From assembly GCA_902763505.1 (NCBI GenBank), contig CACWSO010000004.1, forward strand, positions 62,001 through 126,000: 64,000 nucleotides of DNA. The letters are read 5' to 3'. Position numbers and translations under genes: made by a program. Shown here in pieces: positions 1-9,578 of the stretch. Source of the DNA: an uncultured Eubacteriales bacterium. Lineage in GTDB: Bacteria > Bacillota > Clostridia > Peptostreptococcales > Anaerovoracaceae. The notes under the pieces were generated by a model. That model did no database searches. It worked only from the letters and a program-made list of their open reading frames with translations, and was not told where the DNA came from. Position 1 is the first letter of the stretch. Each line of letters opens with the position of its first letter.

Positions 1-576
1 TGCGGCGAGAATGCTGATGATACTGTTCATCGATCCTGCCGCTACGTCTGCAATCTGCACATTCGTGAGAACCGGTCCTGTTTCTTTGCGCCCTGCCTGA
101 GCCATATTGCCCGAGCGGGACAGATAATTGATATCGTGACCTGCCCTCGCTGCGAGGGGCCCTGTCTGACCATAGCCTGTCAGAGAACAGTAAATCAGAC
201 ACGGGTTCAAGGCGCTCAGTGCATCATAACCGATGCCGAGCTTCTGCATGACCCCCGGACGAAACTGCTCAAGAATGATATCATATCCGCCTTCTGTGAT
301 CAGCCTGCGGATTGCCTCAACGCCTTCCGGTTTTTTTAAATTGATAAAAGCCGTCTTTTTGTTGCGGCCGATCCACGCCGCCACTGCAGTCACACCGCCG
401 GACGGTAGCGTTTGCGTTCCCTCGATCACCGGCGGCCATTCCGTCAGAATGTCTTTGCGGCCCGGTGCCGCAATGCTAAGTACCTCCGCACCCATGTCCG
501 CCATCACAAGTGTTGCGTACGGCCCTGGAAGGAGTGTTGAAAAATCCAGTATTTTCAGTCCCGTCAATGCGCCCAT
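1..576 (-). CDS. CaiB/BaiF family (type III) CoA-transferase, 3' part beyond window
   Basis: The reading frame opens at an ATG on the minus strand (574-576) and runs off the left edge, giving about 192 N-terminal residues. Visible family features are MGALTGLKILDFSTLLPGP at the start, TEGGYDIILEQFRPGVMQK, and SLTGYGQTGPLAARAGHDIN. The GHDINYLSRSG stretch and the later IADVAAG resemble alpha-methylacyl-CoA racemase, where His and Asp at these places act on the alpha carbon. Type III CoA-transferases move CoA between acids, while racemases epimerise 2-methylacyl-CoA. The sequence seen cannot decide between them. It is transcribed divergently from the amino-acid permease. Confidence 0.85.
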   Translation of the reverse strand, partial: MGALTGLKILDFSTLLPGPYATLVMADMGAEVLSIAAPGRKDILTEWPPVIEGTQTLPSGGVTAVAAWIGRNKKTAFINLKKPEGVEAIRRLITEGGYDIILEQFRPGVMQKLGIGYDALSALNPCLIYCSLTGYGQTGPLAARAGHDINYLSRSGNMAQAGRKETGPVLTNVQIADVAAGSMNSIISILAA

Positions 577-681
577 GTATCAATCCTCCAGATATCTTTA
601 CTCCTAAGCATTATCATTGTAACACAATATCAGCCTTGGTTTAGGCGATTCGGAAAAGATTGTTTTTATTTGGGCTTTTTA

Positions 682-711
682 TTGACGCAACAGGAATAAC
701 AGAGATATCAT
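682..711 (+). promoter_or_regulatory. Likely sigma-A promoter of the amino-acid permease
   Basis: TTGACG (682-687) and TATCAT (706-711) are separated by 18 nt and lie about 55 nt before the permease start. The match to the -35/-10 consensus is good but not perfect, and no operator was recognised. Confidence 0.45.
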
Positions 712-767
712 GCAGAGTGTGCCCTCCGGGCATCCAAAATATACATATTATTTAGGAGATCAATATA

Positions 768-2135
768 ATGGAAAATCAACTCGAAAAAAGATACGGCCTG
801 ATTACCGCAATCTGCGTTGTAGTCGGTATCGTAGTCGGTTCCGGCGTCTTCTTCAAGGCAGAAAAGATTCTTGTCTGCACCGATGGAAGAACGACACTCG
901 GCATTCTCGCTTGGCTGATTGGCGGTATTATCATGGTTTCATGCGCCTATGTCTTTGGTGTACTTGCGTCACACCATGAAAAGTGCAATGGTATTGTTGA
1001 CTATGCGGAAGAAATGTGCGGAGAAAAATACGGATACATCGTTGGATGGTTCATGGCTACCATCTATTATCCAACACTGACCTCTGTACTTGCTTGGGTT
1101 ACCGCCAGATACTTCAGTGTTCTGGTTGGATGGGACATTGTCGGTCCTCAATGCATGGCAATGGCAGGTTTCCTTTTGATTCTGGCCTATGTCAGCAATT
1201 CGCTCAGCCCAATCATTGCAGGTAAGGTTCAGGTTGCCACAACGGTTATCAAATTCATACCGCTTTTGCTGATGGCAATCGTAGGAACAATTTTCGGACT
1301 CCATAGCGGAATGACATTTGAGAATTTCAGCTATGTGGCTCAAGACGCAGGTCCTGCAGGCCCTGCTCTCTTTACAGCAGTCTGTGCAACCTCATTCGCT
1401 TATGAAGGTTGGATCATCGCAACTTCCATAAATTCTGAAATCAAAGACTCCAAGAAGAACCTTCCACGTGCGCTCTTCTTTGGATCTCTGATTGTTGTAT
1501 TCATTTACATTGTTTACTACATGGGCCTTGCCGGTACTGTCGACAATGAGACTATGATGGCCGGCGGTGAAGAAGGTGCGAAAATCGCCTTCACCACTCT
1601 TTTCTCGAGAATCGGCGGCACAGGCGTATTCGTACTGATCGTTGTATCCTGCTATGGAGTGCTGAACGGTCTGATGATGGCCAATGTCAGGGGCTTCTAC
1701 TCTCTGGCAATCAGAGGCAAAGGCTACAATCCGAAGATGTTCTGCCAGGTCGACCCTGTTACCAACATGCCATCCAATGCATCTATCATGGGACTGCTGA
1801 TCGCCGGGTGGTGGCTGCTGTACTTCTACGGCGCCAATCTCACTGCACCATGGTTCGGCCCATTCTGCTTTGACACATCAGAGCTTCCGATCATCACGAT
1901 CTATGCGATGTACATTCCGCTTTTCCTCGTGTTGATCAAGAAGATCAAGAATTACAATATCACGCCGATCATTCCGGTCATCGCTATACTCGGTTCACTG
2001 TTCATGGTCATCGCGGCGATTTTCGCACATCGGATGGCAGTTGTCTTCTATCTGATTGTATTTGCTGCAGTCATTATCGTTGGACTGCCGAGAATGAACG
2101 CCGTTCCGCTTGACAAACTCAAAACGGGTAAATAA
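768..2135 (+). CDS. APC-superfamily amino-acid permease
   Basis: A 455-residue integral membrane protein with about twelve hydrophobic segments. TM1 carries VVGSGVFFKAEKIL, the GSG-(I/V)-F substrate-binding motif of the APC superfamily. NSEIKDSKKNLPRAL after TM6 matches the conserved E-x-K-x-P-x-x-x-P loop. It therefore probably imports or exchanges an amino acid at the cytoplasmic membrane; the substrate cannot be read from sequence. The start is fixed by AGGAG about 10 nt upstream. It is a single-gene unit closed by a hairpin terminator. Close relatives include the serine/threonine and L-type exchangers. Confidence 0.85.
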   Translation: MENQLEKRYGLITAICVVVGIVVGSGVFFKAEKILVCTDGRTTLGILAWLIGGIIMVSCAYVFGVLASHHEKCNGIVDYAEEMCGEKYGYIVGWFMATIYYPTLTSVLAWVTARYFSVLVGWDIVGPQCMAMAGFLLILAYVSNSLSPIIAGKVQVATTVIKFIPLLLMAIVGTIFGLHSGMTFENFSYVAQDAGPAGPALFTAVCATSFAYEGWIIATSINSEIKDSKKNLPRALFFGSLIVVFIYIVYYMGLAGTVDNETMMAGGEEGAKIAFTTLFSRIGGTGVFVLIVVSCYGVLNGLMMANVRGFYSLAIRGKGYNPKMFCQVDPVTNMPSNASIMGLLIAGWWLLYFYGANLTAPWFGPFCFDTSELPIITIYAMYIPLFLVLIKKIKNYNITPIIPVIAILGSLFMVIAAIFAHRMAVVFYLIVFAAVIIVGLPRMNAVPLDKLKTGK

Positions 2136-2146
2136 CAAAAAATAAC

Positions 2147-2174
2147 GAGAGGTGTGCAGTTGCACACCTCTTTT
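2147..2174. terminator. Bidirectional rho-independent terminator
   Basis: An inverted repeat of about 11 bp (AGAGGTGTGCA / TGCACACCTCT) is followed by TTTT on the plus strand and by a T-rich run on the minus strand. It lies between convergent genes and can serve both. Confidence 0.8.
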
Positions 2175-2201
2175 GATACTATTTCAGTTTCGTTGATTCA
2201 C

Positions 2202-4052
2202 TTACTGATCGTTGTCTTCCAGCAGCCAGCGGAATCCATACCCATCGAAATGGAGCAAGGCGATTCCGTCTCCGGAGGCTTTGATTTCCTCTCCATTCAG
2301 GATATCTTTCCACCCTTGTCCAAACAGCATGATATCAACTGGTTGCTCTGAGAAGTTGAACAGACAGATCAGTGTCTGTTCTCCGTAACGACGAAGCAAT
2401 CCCATAACGCGGTCATCACCGGTATAGTAAACAAACACATCCGCGTCACTGCGGAAAGCGTCGTATTCCGCTCTGATATCTTTCAGCGTTTGCAGGCCGT
2501 CATAAATAATCTGCTGCATCGTGCCTTTTTCAAAACGTTTCTCAGCCAGTGCGAAATCGAATTTCCCCCTGTGCACATACCTGCTGTCTTCACAGTGGGC
2601 TGGATCCTCATGATAACTGTAATCATTGAGCTGTCCAATCTCATCACCGCTGTAGATGACAGGAATACCTGTCTGACTGAACATCCATGCATGCATCATC
2701 AAATCGCAGCTCAGACCGCGGTTCAGGGACACATCGCCTTTGTTGTCCAACGCTTCCAGTATCCCGCACTCCAAACCGCAAAGTGAAGCAGTGGTTCCGC
2801 ACGCTCTGGCATCTCCTAAGGATTCGTCATTATTATAGAGTTCCCCGCGTGACCAGCTTCCCGGCCACTTCCCGGTAAACCAGTCGTTCAGGTAGCGCTT
2901 GTGCGGTTCCTCACCAATACCGAACTGACCCAGGTATGCATAGTCCAATCCCCAGCCGATATCATCATGGCAGCGGAGATAATTCTGGAAGAAGCAATTT
3001 TCAGGCAGCCTGCAGACCTGTTCCATCTGGTACTGCAGCAGTCTGACATCACGGGTTGCAAGTGTGTGCCACGTCGTGCACATGGTCGTTACGTTGTACA
3101 GAATGTCACATTCAGGCTTTTCTGCCGGGCCGAAATACGGGACGATCTGCCGCGGTTCCATGACCACTTCACCTAGAAGCGCCACTCCCGGACATGCAAT
3201 CTGACAAGCCAGATGCATCATCCTCACCAGTGTGTGCACCTGCGGAAGATTTCTGCAGTTTGTCCCAAGCTCCTTCCAGATGTACGGAATCGCGTCGAGC
3301 CGGATGACATCCATCCCCCGGTTTGCAAGGAACAAAAGATTGTCCACCATATCGTTGAAGACCATCGGATTCGCGTAATTCAGATCCCACTGATAGTCAT
3401 GGAAGCAGGTCATGACGACTTTCTGCATCTCTTCGCACCATGTGAAGTTTCCCGGAGCTGTCGTCGGAAATACCTGTGGTACTGTTTGTTCAAACTGATT
3501 TGGAATATCCCAGGAATCGTATACGAAGAAGCGGTCCTGCGCTGTTTTGTCGCCGGCCTTTGCCGCCTTTGCCCATGCGTGTTCATCGCTGGTGTGGTTC
3601 AGAACGAAGTCCAGACACAGGGCGATTCCCTTTTTATGACAAGCGTCGGCAAGAGATTCCAGATCCTCCATCGTTCCCAGCTTCGGTCTGACCTTCTTGA
3701 AGTCTGCAACTGCATATCCTCCGTCACTCTTGCCCTTTGGAGCATCGAGCAAAGGCATGAGATGCAGATAATTGATGCCGCACTCTTCCAGATACGGCAG
3801 ATTCTTTTCAACTTCCTTGAGATTGCCGCCGAAATTCTGTACGTAAAGCATCATGCCAAGCAGTTTGTTCGACTGATACCAGTCCTGACCGCTCTGGCGA
3901 ATCTCATCAAGCGCGCGAAGGGAAGCCTTCCGTTCTTCAGCATTCTTCTGAAGCATCTTTTCAAAATATGCAAAGGCTTTCTCGTCCTCATAGAGCTCCA
4001 TGTACAGCCATTTCAGTTCATCCAGCAATTGTGCTTTTGTTGATTCACTCAT
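2202..4052 (-). CDS. Amylosucrase-type GH13 glucosyltransferase/sucrose hydrolase
   Basis: A 616-residue GH13 enzyme with the extra N-terminal helical region (about 1-90) typical of amylosucrases. Catalytic signatures are GMDVIRLDAIP (nucleophile Asp253), ALLGEVVMEP (acid/base Glu295) and RCHDDIGWG (transition-state Asp363). HDDIGW is characteristic of the amylosucrase subgroup. Amylosucrase splits sucrose, releasing fructose and building alpha-1,4-glucan; sucrose hydrolases of the same subgroup release glucose. The frame is open for 20 codons further upstream, but ATG 4050-4052 is preferred because GGAGAA precedes it and it lies 2 nt after the fructokinase stop. It is the last gene of the sucrose operon. 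No signal peptide was seen, so the enzyme is likely cytoplasmic. Confidence 0.8.
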   Translation of the reverse strand: MSESTKAQLLDELKWLYMELYEDEKAFAYFEKMLQKNAEERKASLRALDEIRQSGQDWYQSNKLLGMMLYVQNFGGNLKEVEKNLPYLEECGINYLHLMPLLDAPKGKSDGGYAVADFKKVRPKLGTMEDLESLADACHKKGIALCLDFVLNHTSDEHAWAKAAKAGDKTAQDRFFVYDSWDIPNQFEQTVPQVFPTTAPGNFTWCEEMQKVVMTCFHDYQWDLNYANPMVFNDMVDNLLFLANRGMDVIRLDAIPYIWKELGTNCRNLPQVHTLVRMMHLACQIACPGVALLGEVVMEPRQIVPYFGPAEKPECDILYNVTTMCTTWHTLATRDVRLLQYQMEQVCRLPENCFFQNYLRCHDDIGWGLDYAYLGQFGIGEEPHKRYLNDWFTGKWPGSWSRGELYNNDESLGDARACGTTASLCGLECGILEALDNKGDVSLNRGLSCDLMMHAWMFSQTGIPVIYSGDEIGQLNDYSYHEDPAHCEDSRYVHRGKFDFALAEKRFEKGTMQQIIYDGLQTLKDIRAEYDAFRSDADVFVYYTGDDRVMGLLRRYGEQTLICLFNFSEQPVDIMLFGQGWKDILNGEEIKASGDGIALLHFDGYGFRWLLEDNDQ

Positions 4053-4054
4053 AT

Positions 4055-5011
4055 CTATTCTCCGAGTTCTGTTAGCGTCGGCATGGCCGGAATTGCTCCC
4101 GGTCTGGAGCATGTCAGGGCCGCCGCGCGGTTTGCAAAGGTCAGCATCGCTTCCAGCTGTACGCGTTCCGCAGGAATGCTGCCGTTGTTTGCGATCTGAG
4201 CTAATACTGCTCCCAGGAAGGTATCTCCGGCGCCGTTTGTATCACAGACATCCACTTCTTCAGCAGGCACAATGCCGTGCAGATCACCTTCGCCTACATT
4301 GCCTTTGCGACGATAGAATACGCCTTTACTGCCGAGGGTGATCATAATCAGGCTGATGCCAAACTCACCAAGTTTTCTGCTTCCTTCTTCCAAATCGTCC
4401 GTTTCCGTCAGCAGGAGCAGTTCTTCATCAGATATTTTCAGAACATCAATCATATTGAGCGGTGTCTTCATCCAGTTGACCGCGATTTCTTCACTGTCCC
4501 ACAGCGACGCCCTGTAATTTGGATCGTAGCTGATCAGGACGCCCTTTTCACGGGCACACTGTGCCGCCTCCAAAGCCGCACTTCTGGAAGGCTCCGTTGT
4601 CAGACTCAAAGACCCGAAGTGCAGCACAAAAGGCAGTTCCCCGTCCAGAAATGCAGTTGCTTCTTCTTTCAGCAATTGTGTATCCGCTCCGGGATCTCTG
4701 TAGAATGAGAAACCACGCTCGCCGTTGGCGTCTACGGAGACGATTGCCAATGTAGTTGGGACATCCCTTGTTTCAAAGAGAAACGATGTGTCAACATGAT
4801 CTGTCTTCAGCGTGCTTCGAAGCTGCGCTCCGAATGCATCCTTGCCGACCTTCCCGATAAACCCGGTTTGCGCACCGAGACGGGACGCCGCTACCGCTAC
4901 ATTTGCCGGCGCACCGCCGGGAAACGCAGCAAACTGCGGGATTCCTTTATTGTCTGTTCCTGTCTGTGTCAGGTCGATGAGAACCTCACCCAGCGTCATG
5001 ATCTGTGTCAT
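4055..5011 (-). CDS. PfkB-family fructokinase
   Basis: A 318-residue ribokinase-fold sugar kinase. It has the N-terminal PfkB signature PGGAPANVAVAASRLG (31-46) and the C-terminal DTNGAGDTFLGA with catalytic base Asp263 and the anion-hole GAGD. In this operon, with two sucrose-splitting enzymes, the most likely reaction is phosphorylation of the released fructose to fructose-6-phosphate. The AGGAGG ribosome site lies just upstream of the ATG. Another hexose or 2-keto-gluconate substrate is possible from family membership alone. Confidence 0.85.
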   Translation of the reverse strand: MTQIMTLGEVLIDLTQTGTDNKGIPQFAAFPGGAPANVAVAASRLGAQTGFIGKVGKDAFGAQLRSTLKTDHVDTSFLFETRDVPTTLAIVSVDANGERGFSFYRDPGADTQLLKEEATAFLDGELPFVLHFGSLSLTTEPSRSAALEAAQCAREKGVLISYDPNYRASLWDSEEIAVNWMKTPLNMIDVLKISDEELLLLTETDDLEEGSRKLGEFGISLIMITLGSKGVFYRRKGNVGEGDLHGIVPAEEVDVCDTNGAGDTFLGAVLAQIANNGSIPAERVQLEAMLTFANRAAALTCSRPGAIPAMPTLTELGE

Positions 5012-5023
5012 GATAACTGCCTC

Positions 5024-6382
5024 CTATACCTGAAAGATACAATGTTCATATGCATTGATAATGGTTGTTCCATTCCACTCGCTTCTCTGCGGGATATGGA
5101 CTCCGTAGTTTTTATGTATGTGTCCGTGTACGAGATACGCCGGATGATACTTTTCCATAAAGTGGACAAACGCTTCAAATCCTCTGTGCGTGATGGAATC
5201 AAAATCGTTCAATCCTCTTGCCGGTGCGTGCGTAACCAGAATATCTATTCCGCCGTGCCTGCGAATCGCTCTTCTGAGTTTGCGCACACGTTTTTCCATT
5301 TCCGCTTCGGTAAAAGTATTTTTACCTTCCCGGTATTTGAAGGAACCTCCAAGCCCTGCGATTCGAAGACCATCGTATTCATACACGGTATCCTCGATGC
5401 AAATGCATCCGCCCGGCGGATCATCAATCAATATATCATCGTGATTGCCACGCACGTACAAAACCGGACAACTCGCCATTGTTGTCAAAAATTCCAAATA
5501 GACTTTATTTAAATCTCCGCAGGCAAGAATCAGATCAATATCATCCAACTTCCCCGGAGAATAGTGTTCATAGTAATATTTCGATTCATCATCAGCGACG
5601 GCCAGAATCTTCATCGTTTTTCTGACCGGCTGACGGATCAGTTCTTTAAGCTGCAGAGGACTTAACGCATTTACTTTGCTGTATCCATGCAGTTCTATGA
5701 AAGTCAGCATGTCATCACAAAGGGATCTCAGCGTCTTCCCCTTCCCGATACTAACATATTCCTTATGGAAGTAGTAATAGAAAGAGAGAAAATCCTTGCG
5801 TTCATCTTCTGTCCAACGATCTCCTGGTTCTTTGCCAACCAAAAACTGCAGGCGCTCGTAGGAATCGGGGTCGGAAAATTCTACCGTTCTCAGACCGCTC
5901 CAGTCATGGAACTTAAGAAACGCTTCATACAGTGCTGCCTCGTCTGTGCCATCCTGCGCAGAAGGTATTCTGATTACGCTGGCATCGATGCTGTCGGCCT
6001 CGAAGTACTTCAGTATGCTGACTCTCTTGTTGCCCTCTTCCACATAGAACCTGTTTCTGTATTCATAGACTTTGACAGGTTCTCGTATCCCTTCCGTCAA
6101 GTGCGCATTGCAGAGAGTTTTCCACTTATCTGCAAATTCTGAGGAATTGTCGAGAAGGGGCATAAAATTCCGCGCAAACGCGTTATTACGCCCCTCATGT
6201 TTCGTTCCTACCACTAAAGCCAGCGGAATCTGCTCAAAACCCAGATTCCGCCCGGCCGCCATCTGTCCGGATGAAACGATCGTCTCCAGACCGATGGGAT
6301 ACGGGGATTCTCCCCGTGCAGTGGCTTTTTTGTATTCTTTTACCGCGAGTTTTTGGGCCTCACGATAATCGTTTTCTGACAT
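5024..6382 (-). CDS. ParB-like N-terminal domain fused to a calcineurin-like phosphoesterase
   Basis: 452 residues. The C-terminal half (about 256-452) is a metallophosphoesterase, with LACGDLN (286-292), RGNHDD (311-316), VTHAP (383-387) and VHGHIHKNYG (418-427). The first metal motif is atypical: AVADDESK (261-268) replaces the usual D-x-H. The N-terminal half (about 1-160) contains VEEGNKRVSILKYF (114-127), reminiscent of ParB/sulfiredoxin-like folds that some clostridial BMP-family lipoproteins also carry. The substrate is unknown. The gene sits between the MsmK ATPase (19 nt downstream of its stop) and the fructokinase (12 nt before its start), so it is co-transcribed with sucrose genes. 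The domain assignment of the C-terminal half is firm; that of the N-terminal half is an inference. Confidence 0.7.
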   Translation of the reverse strand: MSENDYREAQKLAVKEYKKATARGESPYPIGLETIVSSGQMAAGRNLGFEQIPLALVVGTKHEGRNNAFARNFMPLLDNSSEFADKWKTLCNAHLTEGIREPVKVYEYRNRFYVEEGNKRVSILKYFEADSIDASVIRIPSAQDGTDEAALYEAFLKFHDWSGLRTVEFSDPDSYERLQFLVGKEPGDRWTEDERKDFLSFYYYFHKEYVSIGKGKTLRSLCDDMLTFIELHGYSKVNALSPLQLKELIRQPVRKTMKILAVADDESKYYYEHYSPGKLDDIDLILACGDLNKVYLEFLTTMASCPVLYVRGNHDDILIDDPPGGCICIEDTVYEYDGLRIAGLGGSFKYREGKNTFTEAEMEKRVRKLRRAIRRHGGIDILVTHAPARGLNDFDSITHRGFEAFVHFMEKYHPAYLVHGHIHKNYGVHIPQRSEWNGTTIINAYEHCIFQV

Positions 6383-6401
6383 GTCCTGGTTTCCTTACTC
6401 T

Positions 6402-7523
6402 TTACCACTCAGGATGCAGAAGGTTCTTTTCTGTTTCTTTATCAAACAGATGAATCTTCTCCATATCAAACGCCAGTTTCGCCTCAGAACCAGTCTTCAG
6501 CGGTGAATCAGGCGCAACACGAGCTGTCATCTGAGTGCCGGCTACATCGAAGTACAGGAATACTTCCGCACCCAGCATCTCACGGACTTTGATCGTTGTC
6601 GATACTGTATGATCTTCATTGGCAGCGAGGAATGCAGGGTCGTCGGAAATGTTTTCCGGACGAATGCCCAGAACAACAGTCTTGCCGTCATATCCGCCGT
6701 CGATCAGAACCTGCTTTTCTTCGTCAGGCACGTTCAGTACATTTTCTCCGACAGTCAGTGTAACCTTGTCGCCGTCAACATTTACGAGTGCATCGATAAA
6801 GTTCATCTGAGGTGACCCGATGAATCCCGCAACGAAGAGGTTGCAAGGCTTGTTGTACAGGTGTTCCGGAGTGTTGATCTGCTGTACGATACCGTCCTTC
6901 ATAACAACGATTCTGGTTCCCAGAGTCATGGCTTCTGTCTGGTCATGTGTTACGTAGATGATCGTCGTTCCCAGTTTCTCATGGAGCTTTGAAATCTCTG
7001 TACGCATCTGTACTCTCAGTTTCGCATCCAGATTGGAAAGCGGTTCGTCCATGAGGAATACTTTAGGGCTTCTTACGATAGCACGTCCCATTGCAACACG
7101 CTGTCTCTGTCCTCCGGAAAGCGCCTTTGGTTTTCTGTCCAGAAGCTTTTCCAGGTCGAGGATCTTTGCTGCTTCGCGTACTTTCGCGTCGATCTCATCC
7201 TTCGGAACATTTCTCAGTTTCAGAGCGAATGCCATGTTGTCATATACTGTCATATGCGGATAGAGCGCATAGCTCTGGAATACCATCGCGATGTCTCTGT
7301 CCTTTGGTTCAACGTCGTTCATCAGAACGCCGTCGATCCTGAATTCACCTTCAGAGATGTCTTCCAGTCCGGCGATCATTCGCAGGGTCGTCGACTTTCC
7401 GCATCCTGAAGGTCCGACAAAGATGATAAATTCTTTGTCTTCCACTTCCAGATTGAAATCCGTTACAGCATGGTAGCCATTCGGATAGATCTTCTGGATT
7501 CCTTTTAATGATAAGCTTGCCAT
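6402..7523 (-). CDS. msmK: Sugar ABC transporter ATPase, MsmK/UgpC type
   Basis: A 373-residue ATPase of CUT1 sugar importers. It has Walker [11 protein letters not shown] (37-46), signature [14 protein letters not shown], Walker [14 protein letters not shown] and switch motif [10 protein letters not shown]-terminal TOBE/regulatory region (about 250-370) includes GIRPENI, as in MalK/MsmK. It would energise the two permeases of the same operon. The ATG overlaps the stop codon of the GH32 gene by one base (TAATG), so translation is probably coupled. MsmK-type ATPases often serve several sugar importers. None of the other transporters in the window lacks its own ATPase except the ECF component. 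Confidence 0.9.
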   Translation of the reverse strand: MASLSLKGIQKIYPNGYHAVTDFNLEVEDKEFIIFVGPSGCGKSTTLRMIAGLEDISEGEFRIDGVLMNDVEPKDRDIAMVFQSYALYPHMTVYDNMAFALKLRNVPKDEIDAKVREAAKILDLEKLLDRKPKALSGGQRQRVAMGRAIVRSPKVFLMDEPLSNLDAKLRVQMRTEISKLHEKLGTTIIYVTHDQTEAMTLGTRIVVMKDGIVQQINTPEHLYNKPCNLFVAGFIGSPQMNFIDALVNVDGDKVTLTVGENVLNVPDEEKQVLIDGGYDGKTVVLGIRPENISDDPAFLAANEDHTVSTTIKVREMLGAEVFLYFDVAGTQMTARVAPDSPLKTGSEAKLAFDMEKIHLFDKETEKNLLHPEW

Positions 7524-8959
7524 TATTTGTTCTCCTTTATCCGGTACTTCGCGATATTCATGACCGCGGTACCTTTCACATAGAAGGTTATATCTTCTGC
7601 ATGTCTGTCAGTGTAAATCACAGCTGACATGACCTGCTCTCCATCATTGATGAATAATTCAGCGCTGAGTCTGTCCAACAGGATTCTTACATCCAGCCTG
7701 CCGCCGCGGTCTCTGACTGCAGCCTGCGCTCTCGTAAGATCTGTCCTGCCCGGTCCTGCGTGACTCCTGTCGAGCGTCGCGACCGACGTTTCAGGTTCGT
7801 AGGTGAACTCTGTGTAGTGATCAGCATCTTCCGCAAAACGCATCCGGAACCATTCGTATGGCTTTCCTGCATCCGGTCTGATCTGGAGTTCCATATCGAC
7901 CGTCCTGCCGTGAATTTCATTGAATTTCTGTTCCGCTCTGGCTTCTCCGCCGAGTTTCACGTTCCGATACACGACCTCGTCCGTCCGGTAGCTGATCAAC
8001 TCTCTGACGGGCGTTTGCAAAAGCTTCCCGTCCCTGAGCTGCAGCTCTCTGGGAACGCTCATCTGTCCGTTGATCGGCAGATCAATCTCTCTGTACTCTG
8101 CCGTCCGGGGGTTTTGCATCCATCCGATCAGAATGCGCCGTCCGTCGTCAGTCTGTACTGTCTGCCCTGCGTAGAAGTCAAATCCCTGTTCCATACTCTG
8201 CCAGCAGTCTTCCCGGAAGCTCCCGCAGCATGGATCGTAGTCGCCGATCCTGCAGATCGTGTGGACCTCTCCCATCGTTCCTGCCATCAGTATGTACTTT
8301 CCGTCCAGAGGGAATAAGTCCGGACACTCCCACATCCAACCGGGTTTGCCCTCGCCGTCCGCCAGAACATCCGCATATTCCCAGTGCAATCCGTCGTTGC
8401 TTCTGTACAACAGAATCTGCGCTCCGTTGGTGCGGTTGTAATTGGCAATCACCGCTCTGAACGTCCCGTCTGCTTCCCGCCATACCTTCGGATCGCGGAA
8501 CTCGTATGGGTCGCCGCCCTCCGGCAGCATATCCCCTGTGATGACTGGATTGTCATCATACTTTTCGTAAGTTGTTCCATCTCCAAAGGCGAGACACTGT
8601 ATCTGCAGGCCGCGGCCCAGCGTATCGTCCGGGTCTGGCTGGCAGCCCGTATACATGAGCATGTGCCTGCCGTCGTCCCAGGTCAGGGCTGTTCCTGAAA
8701 AACAACCGCCGACGTCGTAGTCCTGATCCGGCATCAGTGCGTATGGGAGACGTTCCCATCGGATCAGGTCCTCGCTGACCGCATGTCCCCACCTGATTGG
8801 GCCCCAGTTGAGTCCGTCTGGGTAAGCCTGATAAAACAGATGGTAGGTTCCTCCGTATCGGCTGAACCCGTTCGGATCGTTCATCCAGCCCCTCTCAGGC
8901 GTCAGATGAAACACAGGCCGTTCGTTTTTATTAAATTCACTCAGCTGTTGATTCTTCAT
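7523..8959 (-). CDS. GH32 sucrose(-6-phosphate) hydrolase / fructosidase
   Basis: A 478-residue GH32 beta-fructofuranosidase. The three catalytic blocks are present: GWMNDPNGF (24-32, nucleophile Asp28), EFRDPKV (153-159, transition-state Asp156) and WECPDLF (acid/base Glu211). The C-terminal beta-sandwich (about 330-478) is complete, and the length is normal for ScrB/SacA. Import by an ABC transporter delivers unphosphorylated sugar, so cytoplasmic sucrose or a fructo-oligosaccharide is the likelier substrate than sucrose-6-phosphate. No signal peptide is present. The start overlaps the 3' end of the YesL-like gene by 23 nt. Confidence 0.88.
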   Translation of the reverse strand: MKNQQLSEFNKNERPVFHLTPERGWMNDPNGFSRYGGTYHLFYQAYPDGLNWGPIRWGHAVSEDLIRWERLPYALMPDQDYDVGGCFSGTALTWDDGRHMLMYTGCQPDPDDTLGRGLQIQCLAFGDGTTYEKYDDNPVITGDMLPEGGDPYEFRDPKVWREADGTFRAVIANYNRTNGAQILLYRSNDGLHWEYADVLADGEGKPGWMWECPDLFPLDGKYILMAGTMGEVHTICRIGDYDPCCGSFREDCWQSMEQGFDFYAGQTVQTDDGRRILIGWMQNPRTAEYREIDLPINGQMSVPRELQLRDGKLLQTPVRELISYRTDEVVYRNVKLGGEARAEQKFNEIHGRTVDMELQIRPDAGKPYEWFRMRFAEDADHYTEFTYEPETSVATLDRSHAGPGRTDLTRAQAAVRDRGGRLDVRILLDRLSAELFINDGEQVMSAVIYTDRHAEDITFYVKGTAVMNIAKYRIKENK

Positions 8960-9569
8960 TTGGTTCCAATGTCTGGAAAATCGGATCGTATATCTTGGCG
9001 CACAGGTAACCCGGCAGCGTCAGTCCGTACAGCATCACCAGCAGGAAGATTCCATGGAGAAGCCACAGAAGTGCTGCCCATGCTGCCCAGATCGCCACCA
9101 TGCCCAGCGTCCGCGGGATGTGCCCCAGCGCCAGACTCGCACCGTTGACCAGCGTCCCTTTCGCAGTGTTCTCGAACCGCGAAAGCATGGCGAAGGTGTA
9201 GATGCCGATGGCGAATACGCACAGGACGATCACCGAAATGATGATCATGAACACGGTGGATGATTTCGCATCGATGGAATGCAGCATCACCAGTTCCAGT
9301 CCTGCGACGGCGAAGATTGCTGCGAACAGCAGTCCCAGCCCGATGCCCTGCTTCAGATTCTGTCGGAAGGAAGCGAGGAACATCTTCCATACGTAGGTCT
9401 CGTCCTTTCTCACAAGGTGAATCAGCACGTTGTTCATGGCTGTGACGGCCGCGCCGATTGTCACGATAGGTATCATGCAGACGATGGTCATCAGATTGAG
9501 CACTGCCATATCCACCAGAAACGACAGGAACCGCATCACCGGATTGTTCGCGTCAAAAAACCGATCCAT
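8937..9569 (-). CDS. YesL-like DUF624 membrane protein
   Basis: A 210-residue protein with about five hydrophobic segments, starting MDRFFDANNPVMRFLSFLVD. This start and the VWKMFLASFRQNLKQG loop are typical of the YesL/DUF624 family, which is habitually encoded beside CUT1 sugar transporters in Bacillota. The biochemical role of the family is not established. It sits 9 nt after the stop of the MalG-like permease and overlaps the GH32 start, consistent with a function linked to sugar uptake. Confidence 0.8.
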   Translation of the reverse strand: MDRFFDANNPVMRFLSFLVDMAVLNLMTIVCMIPIVTIGAAVTAMNNVLIHLVRKDETYVWKMFLASFRQNLKQGIGLGLLFAAIFAVAGLELVMLHSIDAKSSTVFMIIISVIVLCVFAIGIYTFAMLSRFENTAKGTLVNGASLALGHIPRTLGMVAIWAAWAALLWLLHGIFLLVMLYGLTLPGYLCAKIYDPIFQTLEPNEESTAE

Positions 9570-9578
9570 CTTCTTATC

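Noticed and set aside
3213..4043. Plus-strand 276-codon open frame opposite the amylosucrase-type gene
   Set aside because: A shadow of a well-supported GH13 gene; its composition is that of an antisense frame.
4053..4112. 20-codon N-terminal extension of the amylosucrase-type gene
   Set aside because: It lies inside the fructokinase gene, has no ribosome site and no similarity. The ATG at 4052 follows GGAGAA.
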